DNA of 28,779 nt, from positions 1 through 28,779 of IMG/VR virus record IMGVR_UViG_3300044638_003291, one strand, 5' to 3'. Below are positions 1 to 7,135 of the stretch, one piece after another; position 1 is the stretch's first letter, and the number at the start of each line of letters is the position of its first letter. The position numbers were made by a program, and so were the translations under genes. Source of the stretch: a virus. Under the pieces are notes generated by a model. It was not told where the DNA came from. It searched no databases and worked only from the letters and a program-made list of their open reading frames with translations.

Positions 1-2
1 TT

Positions 3-440
3 AGCCCACCTATTCGTGGCTTCGCAGATATCATTATGGAAATTGATGGAGAAGAAGTTGTTGGAGAAATAAAAACTATTAAGGCAGAAGGTTTTGATAT
101 TCGTAAAGATACTTCAACTGGAGCAGAAAGTCACGTTGTACAACTTTTAATTTATATGAAGGTGCTAGGACTTGATGAAGGGTTCTTCTTGTATGAAAAC
201 AAGAACTCTCACGAGCTTGCAGTTGTCCCTATTGTTATGTCAGAAGAAAATAAAGTTTATGCAGACTACATCTTTGACTGGATGAAAGAAGTGTATCAGG
301 CGTGGGTAGATGGTAAAAACATTAAAAGACCATTTAAGGAAAACGCTTTTCCATGCACATATTGCCCAATTAAAGAATCTTGCTGGTCAAAACCAGATGG
401 CAGGACTAAGATTGATTCTCTGAAGGTACGCAGTCAATGA
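3..440 (+). CDS. PD-(D/E)XK nuclease, Cas4/RecB-like, 5' end missing
   Basis: The reading frame is open from the first full codon of the window, so the true start lies to the left and the ATG at 36 is internal. The visible part begins with the nuclease core: an Asp in GFADII (bases 18-35), then after a short hairpin G-E-I-K-T (codons at 63-77), which is the D...(E)xK metal site of PD-(D/E)XK enzymes. Near the C-terminus, C-T-Y-C-P-I-K-E-S-C-W gives three closely spaced cysteines, as in Cas4/AddB-type nucleases where they bind a 4Fe-4S cluster with a fourth Cys expected before the window. Such phage enzymes are single-strand exonucleases that process ends for recombination or replication. It overlaps the next gene by four bases (ATGA) and lies just upstream of a RuvC-like resolvase, which supports a recombination role. 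Confidence 0.85.
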   Translation, partial: SPPIRGFADIIMEIDGEEVVGEIKTIKAEGFDIRKDTSTGAESHVVQLLIYMKVLGLDEGFFLYENKNSHELAVVPIVMSEENKVYADYIFDWMKEVYQAWVDGKNIKRPFKENAFPCTYCPIKESCWSKPDGRTKIDSLKVRSQ

Positions 441-739
441 TCAAACCTTGCATAGAGTGCAAAAATGATTTTGACTTCAAGACTCATAATCAAAAGTATT
501 GCTCTCAACAGTGTTGTAGAATTGCTACAAACAAACGCATTATGGAAAAGTATTATGCAAAAAAGGCAAGGCTTTCTGGAAAAGTTAGACTGTGTGAGTG
601 TGGATCAAAGCTTAGCATGTATAGTCCAGACCCAATTTGTACACTATGCTACGAGGCAAAAAAGAAAGAAAAAGCGGTAACGGCAATGGGAGTTGTTAAA
701 AATGCAGCAATTAAAGCTTCAAAAACAAAAAGCAGATAG
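437..739 (+). CDS. Small zinc-finger protein, two Cys clusters
   Basis: This 100-residue basic protein has an N-terminal zinc finger: C-I-E-C at residues 5-8 is followed by K-Y-C-S-Q-Q-C-C about 15 residues later, the pattern of treble-clef/TRASH-like fingers common in phages. A second pair of Cys motifs (C-E-C near residue 54, C-T-L-C near residue 69) may form another zinc ribbon. The tail is Lys-rich, which suggests nucleic-acid binding. The start overlaps the stop of the nuclease gene (ATGA), and the end overlaps the start of the RuvC-like gene by 38 bases, so the three are translationally coupled. The specific function is not recognised. Confidence 0.75.
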   Translation: MIKPCIECKNDFDFKTHNQKYCSQQCCRIATNKRIMEKYYAKKARLSGKVRLCECGSKLSMYSPDPICTLCYEAKKKEKAVTAMGVVKNAAIKASKTKSR

Positions 740-1271
740 GGTTCTGGGTATTGATGCCTCAACAGCATCAGTAGCCTTCTGCTTATTTGAGGACGGTGCT
801 CCTATTAAGATGGGAAAGCTTCCTATTGTTGGAGCCACTATCTATGATAAAATTAAAGATGCCAATACAAAGGCTAAAGTAATTGCAAATGTTTGCAAGG
901 CTGACTATGTAGCAGTTGAATCTGCTATTATGGTTCGCTCTGCAGATGCAGGTATTAAAATTGCTATGATCGTTGGTGCTATACTGTCTGTTATTCTTAA
1001 ACCAGAAACACAGGTAGTTACAGTAGCACCAGTTTCCTGGCAGTCTTTTATTGGAAACAAAAACTTTACTAAGGCAGAAAAGTTGCAGGTAGAAAAAGAT
1101 TTTCCTGGAAAGTCTGCTTCTTGGTATAAAAACAAGATTAGAGAAATTAGAAAGCAAAGAACCATGGATTTCTTTAATGATAAATTTAATACATCAATCT
1201 CAGACAATGATGTTGGTGATGCATGTGGGATATCCTACTATGCATATAAGAAGCTTACGGAGAGAATATGA
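702..1271 (+). CDS. RuvC-like Holliday junction resolvase
   Basis: The protein has the RNase H-like fold signature of RuvC resolvases. After a short basic leader there is L-G-I-D-A-S-T with the first catalytic Asp (D18), then a strand ending in Y-V-A-V-E-S-A-I with the second acid (E73), and a C-terminal D-N-D-V-G-D-A-C-G-I helix carrying the last acids (D168, D170, D173). The length, 189 residues, is usual for this family. These enzymes cut four-way or branched DNA during recombination and before packaging. ATG 702 is preferred over TTG 693 because GGGAG (688-692) sits nine bases before it. The gene overlaps the zinc-finger gene upstream and shares ATGA with the HTH gene downstream. Confidence 0.85.
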   Translation: MQQLKLQKQKADRVLGIDASTASVAFCLFEDGAPIKMGKLPIVGATIYDKIKDANTKAKVIANVCKADYVAVESAIMVRSADAGIKIAMIVGAILSVILKPETQVVTVAPVSWQSFIGNKNFTKAEKLQVEKDFPGKSASWYKNKIREIRKQRTMDFFNDKFNTSISDNDVGDACGISYYAYKKLTERI

Positions 1272-1432
1272 GCAAATTATACCAGTCCCAGTCCTGGCTT
1301 ACCAAAAGGTATATAATTGATCGTAAAACAATTGAAGAGATTTCAAAAGAATGTGATACTAGCCATCAAACTATTTATAGATACCTAGTAAAGTTTGATC
1401 TTATTAGGAATCAAAGGAAGTGGACAAAGTGA
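1268..1432 (+). CDS. Small helix-turn-helix protein, 54 aa
   Basis: A 54-residue ORF starts at ATG 1268, overlapping the resolvase stop as ATGA. The core from residue 20 (R-K-T-I-E-E-I-S-K-E-C-D-T-S-H-Q-T-I-Y-R-Y-L, read in short blocks) matches a helix-turn-helix of the resolvase/HNH-associated kind: a helix, the turn C-D-T-S, then a recognition helix with Q-T-I-Y-R. The C-terminus is basic. It is probably a DNA-binding accessory protein, perhaps a local regulator or a partner of the resolvase. It ends in a GTGA overlap with the glycosyltransferase start. Coding confidence comes from the two overlaps and the recognisable fold. Confidence 0.7.
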   Translation: MSKLYQSQSWLTKRYIIDRKTIEEISKECDTSHQTIYRYLVKFDLIRNQRKWTK

Positions 1433-2187
1433 TTGAAAGAAACATTTGGCAAACCTATGAGTGTTCCCAAGAAGATTTACCAGACTATGCTAAAGAAGGA
1501 ATTGATTCTTGGGTACGTTATAATCGTAAATGGGAGCATAATTATATGAGTGCTCAGGATAGAGAAAACTTTTTTAAAACCGAACACAGTCCAGAGGTTT
1601 ATGACACATACATGAAGATGCCAATGGGAGTAATGAAAGCTGGTCTTTGGAGGTTTGCAATACTTTATTCTTATGGAGGAGTTTATGCAGACCTGGACAC
1701 TACCTGCAAGTATAAAATTTCTAAGTGGCTACCGAACTGGTATGATATGGTTGTTGATATTGAAGGAGACACTCCTTGGTATGCTACACAAGTAATTGCA
1801 GCAAAGGCTGGTCATCCGTTTTTAAAAAACGCAATAGATATGTGTGTTGAAAGAGTAAAGCTTGGCGATTGGACTATTCCCAATATGGTTCATTATTATA
1901 CAGACGTTGGAATGTTTACGGACAGTCTAATGGAATCAATGGGGCTTCCACCGCATGAAGGAGATCTTAGAATAAAGGCTGGGGAGTACAACGAATGTCC
2001 AGCAGCAAAAGAAAACATGTTCTTTTCTTTTCATGGGGACGACTCCAGAGTGCTGCTTGATAAGTATGTTCAGCACTTATATTGGGGAGACGTTGGTCGC
2101 AAAGAAGGATATATAGCTTGGAAAGCAGACCCAATTGTAAATCAATCTTACAAAGATGGGTTTGATCCAGGAGATTGGAAAGCCTAA
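1429..2187 (+). CDS. Glycosyltransferase with DXD motif (Gly_transf_sug type)
   Basis: The 252-residue protein begins with the family's entry strand (N-I-W-Q-T-Y) and carries G-G-V-Y-A-D-L-D-T-T-C, the DXD motif (D88, D90) that binds a metal and a nucleotide sugar in the glycosyltransferase-sugar (Och1/capsular type) family. The preceding helix, with R and the aromatic S-Y, is also typical. A substrate cannot be named. GTG 1429 is chosen over GTG 1420 because AAGGAAG (1414-1420) lies eight bases before it and it overlaps the HTH stop. The next gene, a sugar nucleotidyltransferase, starts on its stop codon, so the two probably form a donor-making and donor-using pair for glycan modification. 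Confidence 0.82.
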   Translation: MIERNIWQTYECSQEDLPDYAKEGIDSWVRYNRKWEHNYMSAQDRENFFKTEHSPEVYDTYMKMPMGVMKAGLWRFAILYSYGGVYADLDTTCKYKISKWLPNWYDMVVDIEGDTPWYATQVIAAKAGHPFLKNAIDMCVERVKLGDWTIPNMVHYYTDVGMFTDSLMESMGLPPHEGDLRIKAGEYNECPAAKENMFFSFHGDDSRVLLDKYVQHLYWGDVGRKEGYIAWKADPIVNQSYKDGFDPGDWKA

Positions 2188-2855
2188 TGCCTACAATTGG
2201 AATTCTTCCTGCATCTGGAAAAGCATCACGAATTGGAGGTATACCAAAATTTGCTTTGCCAATATCAGATGATAGGTGTTTGCTTCAATGGCATGTAAAT
2301 CAAATGCTAGAGGTATGTGATGAAGTTCGTGTGTCAACAAGACCTGAGTGGGTTCCAATTATTCAAAATATGGATATGAACATTAAACTTATCGTAAGAG
2401 AGCCATCAACTATGTCTGATGCGGTAAAGTTTATGGTTGGAGAATACAATGACACAGTTCTTATTGGTATGCCAGATACATATATTTTAAATTCAACAAA
2501 GAACATCTACTCTGAGTTAATAAAAAATCAAAACAATGCAGATCTGGTATTAGGAATATGGAATTGTCCAGATGAACTTAGGGGCAGAGTTGGTCAGGTA
2601 TCAGTAAGAGATAATAAAGTTATGGCATCAAAAGATAAAACAGATAATTGTGACTATGAATATCTTTGGGGAACTTTACTTTTTCGTAAAAACATGATAA
2701 GATATGTAGACCCAAATAAGAACCATCCTGGGGAACAAATACAGGAATGGATTACTTCAAGATTTAATATAGAGGCTGTTAAAAATGAAGGAGAGTACAT
2801 GGACATTGGTACTTTAAAAGGATTAAAAGATTTATATAGAAGAATGGAAAATTAA
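2187..2855 (+). CDS. Sugar-phosphate nucleotidyltransferase (NTP_transferase)
   Basis: The 222-residue protein starts with I-G-I-L-P-A-S-G-K-A-S-R-I, a variant of the L-x-A-G-x-G-T-R nucleotide-binding loop, followed by I-P-K-F-A-L-P-I, matching the pK-x-L-x-P segment of RmlA/GalU-type enzymes. G-M-P-D-T-Y near residue 93 supplies the metal-binding Asp, and the final part has E-Y-M-D-I-G-T, as in sugar nucleotidyltransferases (Y-W-x-D-x-G-T). It should make an NDP-sugar from a sugar phosphate and NTP. It begins on the last base of the glycosyltransferase stop (2187). Together with the distant dehydratase at 24677 it may supply a modified sugar. Which sugar is made cannot be judged. Confidence 0.8.
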   Translation: MPTIGILPASGKASRIGGIPKFALPISDDRCLLQWHVNQMLEVCDEVRVSTRPEWVPIIQNMDMNIKLIVREPSTMSDAVKFMVGEYNDTVLIGMPDTYILNSTKNIYSELIKNQNNADLVLGIWNCPDELRGRVGQVSVRDNKVMASKDKTDNCDYEYLWGTLLFRKNMIRYVDPNKNHPGEQIQEWITSRFNIEAVKNEGEYMDIGTLKGLKDLYRRMEN

Positions 2856-3116
2856 ATGCACGAGTACAAAGATGAAAAGTTTCACATTGAAGTTGATCAA
2901 GTAAACCACCCAACTCATTACACTAGCCATCCTAGTGGTATTGAAGCAATTCAAGTTACTCGTCACATGAACTTTAACCTTGGTAATGCCATGAAGTATA
3001 TCTGGAGGGCTGGAATCAAAAATGATGAGAAGCACATTGAAGATTTACAAAAAGCAATCTTTTATATTAATGATGAAATAAATAGACTTGAAGGAAAATA
3101 CAATGCCAACGTATGA
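2856..3116 (+). CDS. DUF3310 family phage protein
   Basis: The 86-residue protein shows the DUF3310 signature: V-N-H-P-T-H-Y at residues 16-22, then G-I-E-A-I-Q-V, G-N-A-M-K-Y-I-W-R-A-G-I-K and a closing E-D-L-Q-K-A-I-F-Y-I. The family is widespread in phages and was linked to a T7 nucleotide-kinase-like gene, but its activity is not established. It starts directly after the stop of the nucleotidyltransferase and overlaps the next gene by 14 bases. The call is firm at family level; its biochemical role is unknown. Confidence 0.85.
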   Translation: MHEYKDEKFHIEVDQVNHPTHYTSHPSGIEAIQVTRHMNFNLGNAMKYIWRAGIKNDEKHIEDLQKAIFYINDEINRLEGKYNANV

Positions 3117-3276
3117 GTATACTTGCTTAGAGTGCGACAATACTATAGAAAAGCCAAATGTAAATGTTGATGATAGAGATCACCAACAATGTGAGACCTG
3201 TGGTAATGTTTTAAATAGAGTTTGGACAATAGGAAATGTTTCTGTTTGGGCTCCAACTGCAGGTGGATACCGCTAA
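3103..3276 (+). CDS. FmdB-like zinc ribbon protein
   Basis: The 57-residue protein opens with M-P-T-Y-E-Y-T-C-L-E-C, the hallmark of the FmdB/putative regulatory zinc ribbon family, and has a second C-E-T-C pair near residue 36, so four cysteines can bind one zinc. The family occurs in bacteria and actinophages. The proposed regulatory role comes from a methylotroph operon and is not proven. ATG 3103 is chosen rather than TTG 3088 because the family begins MPxYEY and AAGGAAAA (3091-3098) is a suitable ribosome-binding site. Confidence 0.82.
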   Translation: MPTYEYTCLECDNTIEKPNVNVDDRDHQQCETCGNVLNRVWTIGNVSVWAPTAGGYR

Positions 3277-3292
3277 ATCCTATATTTTGCTG

Positions 3293-3298
3293 TATAAT
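3293..3298 (+). promoter_or_regulatory. -10 element before the terminase genes
   Basis: A consensus TATAAT lies in the 47-base gap between the zinc ribbon and terminase small-subunit genes, 25 bases before ATG 3324. An AAAGGAA ribosome-binding site follows. No good -35 hexamer is seen at 16-19 bases, so it may need an activator or be a weak promoter. Confidence 0.5.
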
Positions 3299-3323
3299 GT
3301 ACATATAAGAAAAGGAATTAGTT

Positions 3324-3839
3324 ATGTCTGAAATTGAAATTGTTGACCGTATGGAAAGCATTAATCGTGTTGCAGAAGAATTTTTAAGAGGAAATACCAA
3401 TCCTGCTGCAATTGCTAAAATTACTGGCATGAAAAAAACCGAAGTACAAGAGTATTTAGACGAATGGAAAACCATAATCCATAGCGATAGACAGGTTCAA
3501 ATTAGAGCTAGAGAGGCTCTAAGTGGTGCAGACCAACACTACTCCATGCTAATTAAAGAAGCCTGGGCAGTTGTTGAAGAGGCAGATAGAAGTGCTCAGC
3601 TTTCACAAAAGACTGCAGCCTTAAAACTTATTGCAGATATTCAGGCTAAGCAAATGGACATGCTTCAAAAAGCAGGTATGCTGGATAATAATGAGCTTGC
3701 AGAAAAAGTTGTAGAAACAGAAGATAAGCAAAAGCTCCTTGTTGAAATTATTAGAGATACAGTATCTGCCTGTGAAAGATGTAAGCCGTTAGTTTTTGGA
3801 AAGTTAAGTAAAGTTACAGGTCAAGCAGAGGTCCTATAG
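3324..3839 (+). CDS. terS: Terminase small subunit
   Basis: The 171-residue protein lies immediately before the large terminase and overlaps its start by one base. Residues 12-50 look like an HTH-type DNA-binding domain (A-A-I-A-K-I-T-G-M-K-K-T-E-V-Q-E-Y-L in short helices), followed by a long helical region rich in Ala, Glu and Lys that would form the oligomerisation core. This order is typical of small terminases, which recognise the packaging site and form a ring feeding DNA to the motor. Two cysteines near the C-terminus (C-E-R-C) are unusual and might bind zinc. The assignment rests on position and architecture, since small terminases diverge strongly. Confidence 0.8.
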   Translation: MSEIEIVDRMESINRVAEEFLRGNTNPAAIAKITGMKKTEVQEYLDEWKTIIHSDRQVQIRAREALSGADQHYSMLIKEAWAVVEEADRSAQLSQKTAALKLIADIQAKQMDMLQKAGMLDNNELAEKVVETEDKQKLLVEIIRDTVSACERCKPLVFGKLSKVTGQAEVL

Positions 3840-5635
3840 TGTTTGAAGATATTATAGATCTTCTTGGTGGTGACGAGTTTGAAGAAAAACCAGTAGCACT
3901 TGAAGAGTTCGTTGTTAGTGAAGAATACTTAGGGCTACCACCACTTTCACAATATCAGTATCAAGCCATTCGTGCAATGAGTCAAATTTATAAAGAACAA
4001 ACTTTACTAAACATCTATGGCAAAGATGACGGTCTTAAGCGTTGGAAACAAACTTGCAACGAAGTAATCTTGCAGCTTGGTAAAGGTTCTGGTAAAGACT
4101 ATATGTCAACTATTGCTGTTGCGTACATTGTTTATCTTTTATTGTGCCTTAAAGATCCACAAAGATATTACGGCAAACCCCCAGGTGATGCTATAGATAT
4201 TCTTAATATTGCTATTAACGCTGAGCAAGCAAAAAATGTTTTCTTTAAAGGTTTTAAGATGCGTTTAGATAATTGTCCTTGGTTCCAGGGCAGGTATACA
4301 ACAACTGCACAATCAGTAAGTTTTGATAAAGGAATTACATGCCACTCAGGTCACTCTGAAAGAGAGTCTTGGGAAGGATATAACGTACTCATGGTGATTC
4401 TTGATGAAATTTCTGGTTTTGCCACAGAGTCAACATCTGGTCACGATCAAGCAAAAACAGGATCAGCGATCTATGATATGTATCGTGCCTCAGTTGATTC
4501 ACGTTTTCCAGATTTTGGAAAAGTTGTTCTTCTTTCATTTCCCCGATATAAGAACGACTACATTCAAACAAGATATAATGCAGTAGTTGTAGATAAGGTT
4601 GTTCATCAAAGAAGCCATACATTTAAAGTTGATGAAACAATTGAAGACTATAACAATGAAAACGAAAAGTATAATAACGAGTTCACTGTTGAGTGGGAAG
4701 AAGACGAAATTGTTGCATATAGATATCCAAGAGTATTTGCTCTTCGTAGACCAACATGGGAAATAAATCCAACAAGAAAGATTACGGACTTTAAAATTCA
4801 GTTCCTAACAAATCCCATAGATGCCCTGTCTCGCTTTGCCTGTATGCCTCCAGAAGCCGTAGATGCGTTCTTTAGGTCAAGGGAGAAGATTGAGACGTGT
4901 TTCTCTGGTCCAAATGGGGTGGATTCTTCTGGAAGGTTTGCAGACTGGTTTAAGCCAAAAGAAAATACTGAATACTACATACACGTTGACCTTGCACAAA
5001 AGCATGACCACTGTGCAGTGTCAATGGCACACGTTGATAAATGGGTAAAGATTGATACCTTTAACGACTATGATGTAATCAATCCATTTGTGATTGTAGA
5101 TGCAATAAGATGGTGGACACCAACAGCAGACAAGACTGTAGACTTTAAAGATGTAAAGAACTATATATTAGAACTAAGATCAAGAGGGTTTAGAATCAAG
5201 CTCGTAACCTTTGACCGATGGAACTCATTTGATATTATGAACGAGTTAAAGTCTGTGGGTATGAACTCTGAAACCTTATCTGTTGCAAAGAAGCACTATG
5301 AAGATATGCAAATGCTTGTTGCGGAAGAAAGAATATATGGACCACACACAAATCTCCTCATAGATGAACTATTGCAATTACGCATCATTCGTGACAAGGT
5401 TGACCACCCAAGAAAGGGTTCTAAGGATTTGGCAGATGCTGTTTGTGGATGCATTTACAATGCAATAGTTAATTCCTCCAGAGGAACTAAAGAAATTGAA
5501 GTGCACAACTTTAAAGATTTTAGACCAAGCTCTCACAAAGATCTTTATGATGAGTATTCAAAGCCAATTACAAAGAGACCAGATGAAATGCCAAAAGATG
5601 TTGCAGACTTTTTAAGTGGGATGGGTCTTATCTAA
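3839..5635 (+). CDS. terL: Terminase large subunit (ATPase/nuclease)
   Basis: The 598-residue DNA-packaging motor has Walker A as G-K-G-S-G-K-D (residues 81-87) and Walker B as L-M-V-I-L-D-E (184-190), with the catalytic Glu at 190 followed by I-S-G-F. The C-terminal RNase H-like nuclease has I-H-V-D-L-A (D384), V-T-F-D-R-W (D459) and K-D-L-A-D-A-V (D530/D533), the usual acidic triad. The length is normal. It starts at GTG 3839, sharing a base with the small-subunit stop. The downstream gene begins on its stop codon. A portal gene does not follow, which is unlike many siphophages. Confidence 0.95.
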   Translation: MFEDIIDLLGGDEFEEKPVALEEFVVSEEYLGLPPLSQYQYQAIRAMSQIYKEQTLLNIYGKDDGLKRWKQTCNEVILQLGKGSGKDYMSTIAVAYIVYLLLCLKDPQRYYGKPPGDAIDILNIAINAEQAKNVFFKGFKMRLDNCPWFQGRYTTTAQSVSFDKGITCHSGHSERESWEGYNVLMVILDEISGFATESTSGHDQAKTGSAIYDMYRASVDSRFPDFGKVVLLSFPRYKNDYIQTRYNAVVVDKVVHQRSHTFKVDETIEDYNNENEKYNNEFTVEWEEDEIVAYRYPRVFALRRPTWEINPTRKITDFKIQFLTNPIDALSRFACMPPEAVDAFFRSREKIETCFSGPNGVDSSGRFADWFKPKENTEYYIHVDLAQKHDHCAVSMAHVDKWVKIDTFNDYDVINPFVIVDAIRWWTPTADKTVDFKDVKNYILELRSRGFRIKLVTFDRWNSFDIMNELKSVGMNSETLSVAKKHYEDMQMLVAEERIYGPHTNLLIDELLQLRIIRDKVDHPRKGSKDLADAVCGCIYNAIVNSSRGTKEIEVHNFKDFRPSSHKDLYDEYSKPITKRPDEMPKDVADFLSGMGLI

Positions 5636-5997
5636 TGAATGAGTTTGAGGAGTTTTTTGAATATGGAGAAGAAGATTTATTCTTTTACATGCTTGAAAAT
5701 GGATATTTGATTATGGCTGGCGTAGATAAAAACAATGATCCACTATATAGAATGACTCAAAAAATGGTAGAAGATTTTCCAGATTTGTTTCATGAGCACA
5801 TGTCATTTACTAATGAATTAATCTTTGATTTATGGACCAAAGGATTTGTTGAAGTTAACATGGACAATGATGCAAAGTGGAGAATCTTGCCAAATGAAAA
5901 AACATTTAAGTTTAGAGATTATGAAGAAGATCTTACTCATGAAGAATGGTTATTAATGGAAGAAATTAATGAAATGATTGATGAAGATGACTCTTGA
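5635..5997 (+). CDS. Acidic protein after terminase, unknown function
   Basis: This 120-residue, strongly acidic protein starts at ATG 5635 on the last base of the terminase stop. Its N- and C-termini are Glu/Asp-rich, while the centre (residues 15-85) alternates helices and strands with L-M-E-N-G-Y-L-I-M-A-G and G-F-V-E-V-N, which could be a winged-helix-like fold. Its position suggests a role in packaging or early gene control, but no motif fixes this. The stop codon lies inside the -35 box of the following tRNA promoter. Confidence 0.7.
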   Translation: MNEFEEFFEYGEEDLFFYMLENGYLIMAGVDKNNDPLYRMTQKMVEDFPDLFHEHMSFTNELIFDLWTKGFVEVNMDNDAKWRILPNEKTFKFRDYEEDLTHEEWLLMEEINEMIDEDDS

Positions 5998-6022
5998 CAT
6001 TTTTACTTTTATGGTGTATTAT
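5994..6022 (+). promoter_or_regulatory. Consensus sigma-70-type promoter of the tRNA region
   Basis: TTGACA (5994-5999), a 17-base spacer and TATTAT (6017-6022) form a near-perfect vegetative promoter. Transcription should start around 6029, six bases before tRNA-Tyr. The -35 box overlaps the stop codon of the upstream gene. Confidence 0.85.
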
Positions 6023-6034
6023 ATAACTTAATAG

Positions 6035-6116
6035 GGTAAAGTTGGGCAGGTTGGTGAGCCCCATTGACTGTAAATCAATCGCTTTAGCTGTGTAGGTTCA
6101 ATTCCTATCTTTACCA
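6035..6116 (+). tRNA. tRNA-Tyr (GTA)
   Basis: A full cloverleaf can be drawn: acceptor GGTAAAG/CTTTACC, anticodon stem ATTGA/TCAAT around loop CTGTAAA (anticodon GTA), a long variable arm as expected for bacterial tRNA-Tyr, and T-arm GTAGG/CCTAT with loop TTCAATT. The discriminator is A. The 3' CCA is not encoded. Confidence 0.95.
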
Positions 6117-6137
6117 CTAGAACAACAGGAAGATTAA

Positions 6138-6869
6138 ATGTCAGAAAAAATAATTGAGCTAAGATATTTTGATAAAGAAAACAAGCTTTTCAAAGTAGTA
6201 AATCCAAAAGTAAAAAGAACTTGGATGGATGATACAGAAAATAATGCTTATCGCTGTACACCATTAAATGTTGCAAATACTTACGGGTGGTATGTTTTAT
6301 GCCCTATGGATTTTACGGCAGAGTGGAATGGTGGACCACTAGAGTCTGACCTTGTTGTTACAATAATTAACCCCCCAGAAAGTAACAACGAAGAATCACA
6401 TAAAATTACCGCAACTAATTTTGGTCATGGGATATTAAGTTTTGTTCCAGACTTTATTGTTAGAACAAGCCCTGGAGTTTCTACATATGTTCGTGGGGTT
6501 CCAAACCTAGTTGCAAACGGAATACAACCGCTTGACGGTGTTGTTGAAACTGATTGGCTTGCCTTTACTTTTACATATAACTTTAAGTTTATCAAGCCAG
6601 GAAAAATTAAGTTTGAAAAGGGTCAACCACTATTTAGTTTCTTTCCAGTAGAAAGAGGATACGTTGAACAATTTGAAACTTTGGTTTCGGGAGTTGAAGA
6701 CTATCCAGAATTTAAAAAAGAATATGACAGGTATAGTAATCACAGAGGTATGCAACAAATAGGAGCTACTCAAATAGATGGTCACTATAAAAGAGGAGAG
6801 AGCCCAGTTAAAAAATATGATATTGACAATCATTTAAAGACAAGCAAGATAAAAGAATTTAAGTATTAA
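6138..6869 (+). CDS. DUF6065-like protein, copy 1
   Basis: This 243-residue protein is related to the two proteins at 19992 and 21108. Shared landmarks are a C-x-P-L/I-x-x-x-x-x-x-G-W/Y-x-x-x-x-P-x-D block (here Y-R-C-T-P-L, then G-W-Y-V-L-C-P-M-D-F), a central aromatic region and a G-x-P-L-F-S-F-F-P-V-E-R block near residue 170. This resembles the uncharacterised DUF6065-type family. No catalytic motif is evident and the protein has no signal peptide. Its start has a good AGGAAG site (6129-6134) just after tRNA-Tyr, so it is probably on the same transcript as the tRNAs. It is the most divergent of the three copies and lacks the adjacent IGWxY partner. Confidence 0.75.
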   Translation: MSEKIIELRYFDKENKLFKVVNPKVKRTWMDDTENNAYRCTPLNVANTYGWYVLCPMDFTAEWNGGPLESDLVVTIINPPESNNEESHKITATNFGHGILSFVPDFIVRTSPGVSTYVRGVPNLVANGIQPLDGVVETDWLAFTFTYNFKFIKPGKIKFEKGQPLFSFFPVERGYVEQFETLVSGVEDYPEFKKEYDRYSNHRGMQQIGATQIDGHYKRGESPVKKYDIDNHLKTSKIKEFKY

Positions 6870-6883
6870 AACTAAATACCCAG

Positions 6884-6956
6884 TCCCCAATAGCTCAATT
6901 GGCAGAGCGTTAAACTGTTAATTTAAATGTTCCTGGTTCAAGTCCAGGTTGGGGAG
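6884..6956 (+). tRNA. tRNA-Asn (GTT)
   Basis: Cloverleaf: acceptor TCCCCAA/TTGGGGA, D-stem GCTC/GAGC, anticodon stem TTAAA/TTTAA around CTGTTAA (anticodon GTT), and T-arm CCTGG/CCAGG. The discriminator is G. CCA is not encoded. Confidence 0.95.
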
Positions 6957-7019
6957 CAGCAGTATATGTTAGTCAGTTGCATATACTCCCACATGTAAAG
7001 TGGCATGGCAAACTGACAT
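6957..7019 (+). other. Spacer between tRNA-Asn and tRNA-Gly with competing hairpins
   Basis: This 63-base spacer has no ORF but is rich in pairing. AGTATATG (6961-6968) is perfectly complementary to CATATACT (6980-6987). GTCAGTT (6972-6978), inside that loop, is complementary to AACTGAC (7011-7017). CCAC/GTGG (6989-6992 with 7000-7003) makes a third stem. The first two cannot form together easily. It may be a processing or folding element between the tRNAs, or the remnant of another tRNA. Confidence 0.4.
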
Positions 7020-7090
7020 GCGAATGTTGCATAATGGTAGTGCCTCAGTTTTCCAAACTGACGGTGAGAGTTCAATTCTCTCCATTCGCT
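7020..7090 (+). tRNA. tRNA-Gly (TCC)
   Basis: Cloverleaf: acceptor GCGAATG/CATTCGC, anticodon stem TCAGT/ACTGA around TTTCCAA (anticodon TCC), and T-arm GAGAG/CTCTC with loop TTCAATT. The discriminator is T. CCA is not encoded. Confidence 0.95.
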
Positions 7091-7100
7091 CTAAACATCA

Positions 7101-7129
7101 TTGACTAATCTAATACAAGAGAGTATAAT
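7101..7129 (+). promoter_or_regulatory. Promoter giving a leaderless DUF7455-like mRNA
   Basis: TTGACT (7101-7106), a 17-base spacer and TATAAT (7124-7129) form a strong promoter. The predicted start of transcription falls on the A of ATG 7136, seven bases after the -10 box. There is no room for a ribosome-binding site, so the message should be leaderless. Confidence 0.8.
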
Positions 7130-7135
7130 AATAAT

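Noticed and set aside
783-1157. Minus-strand open frames over the resolvase, tail and dehydratase genes
   Set aside because: They mirror strongly supported + strand genes, have no ribosome-binding site or promoter, and their products have no recognisable domain.
6957-7019. A seventh tRNA between tRNA-Asn and tRNA-Gly
   Set aside because: The segment is too short and no T-loop or anticodon arm of the right shape can be drawn.
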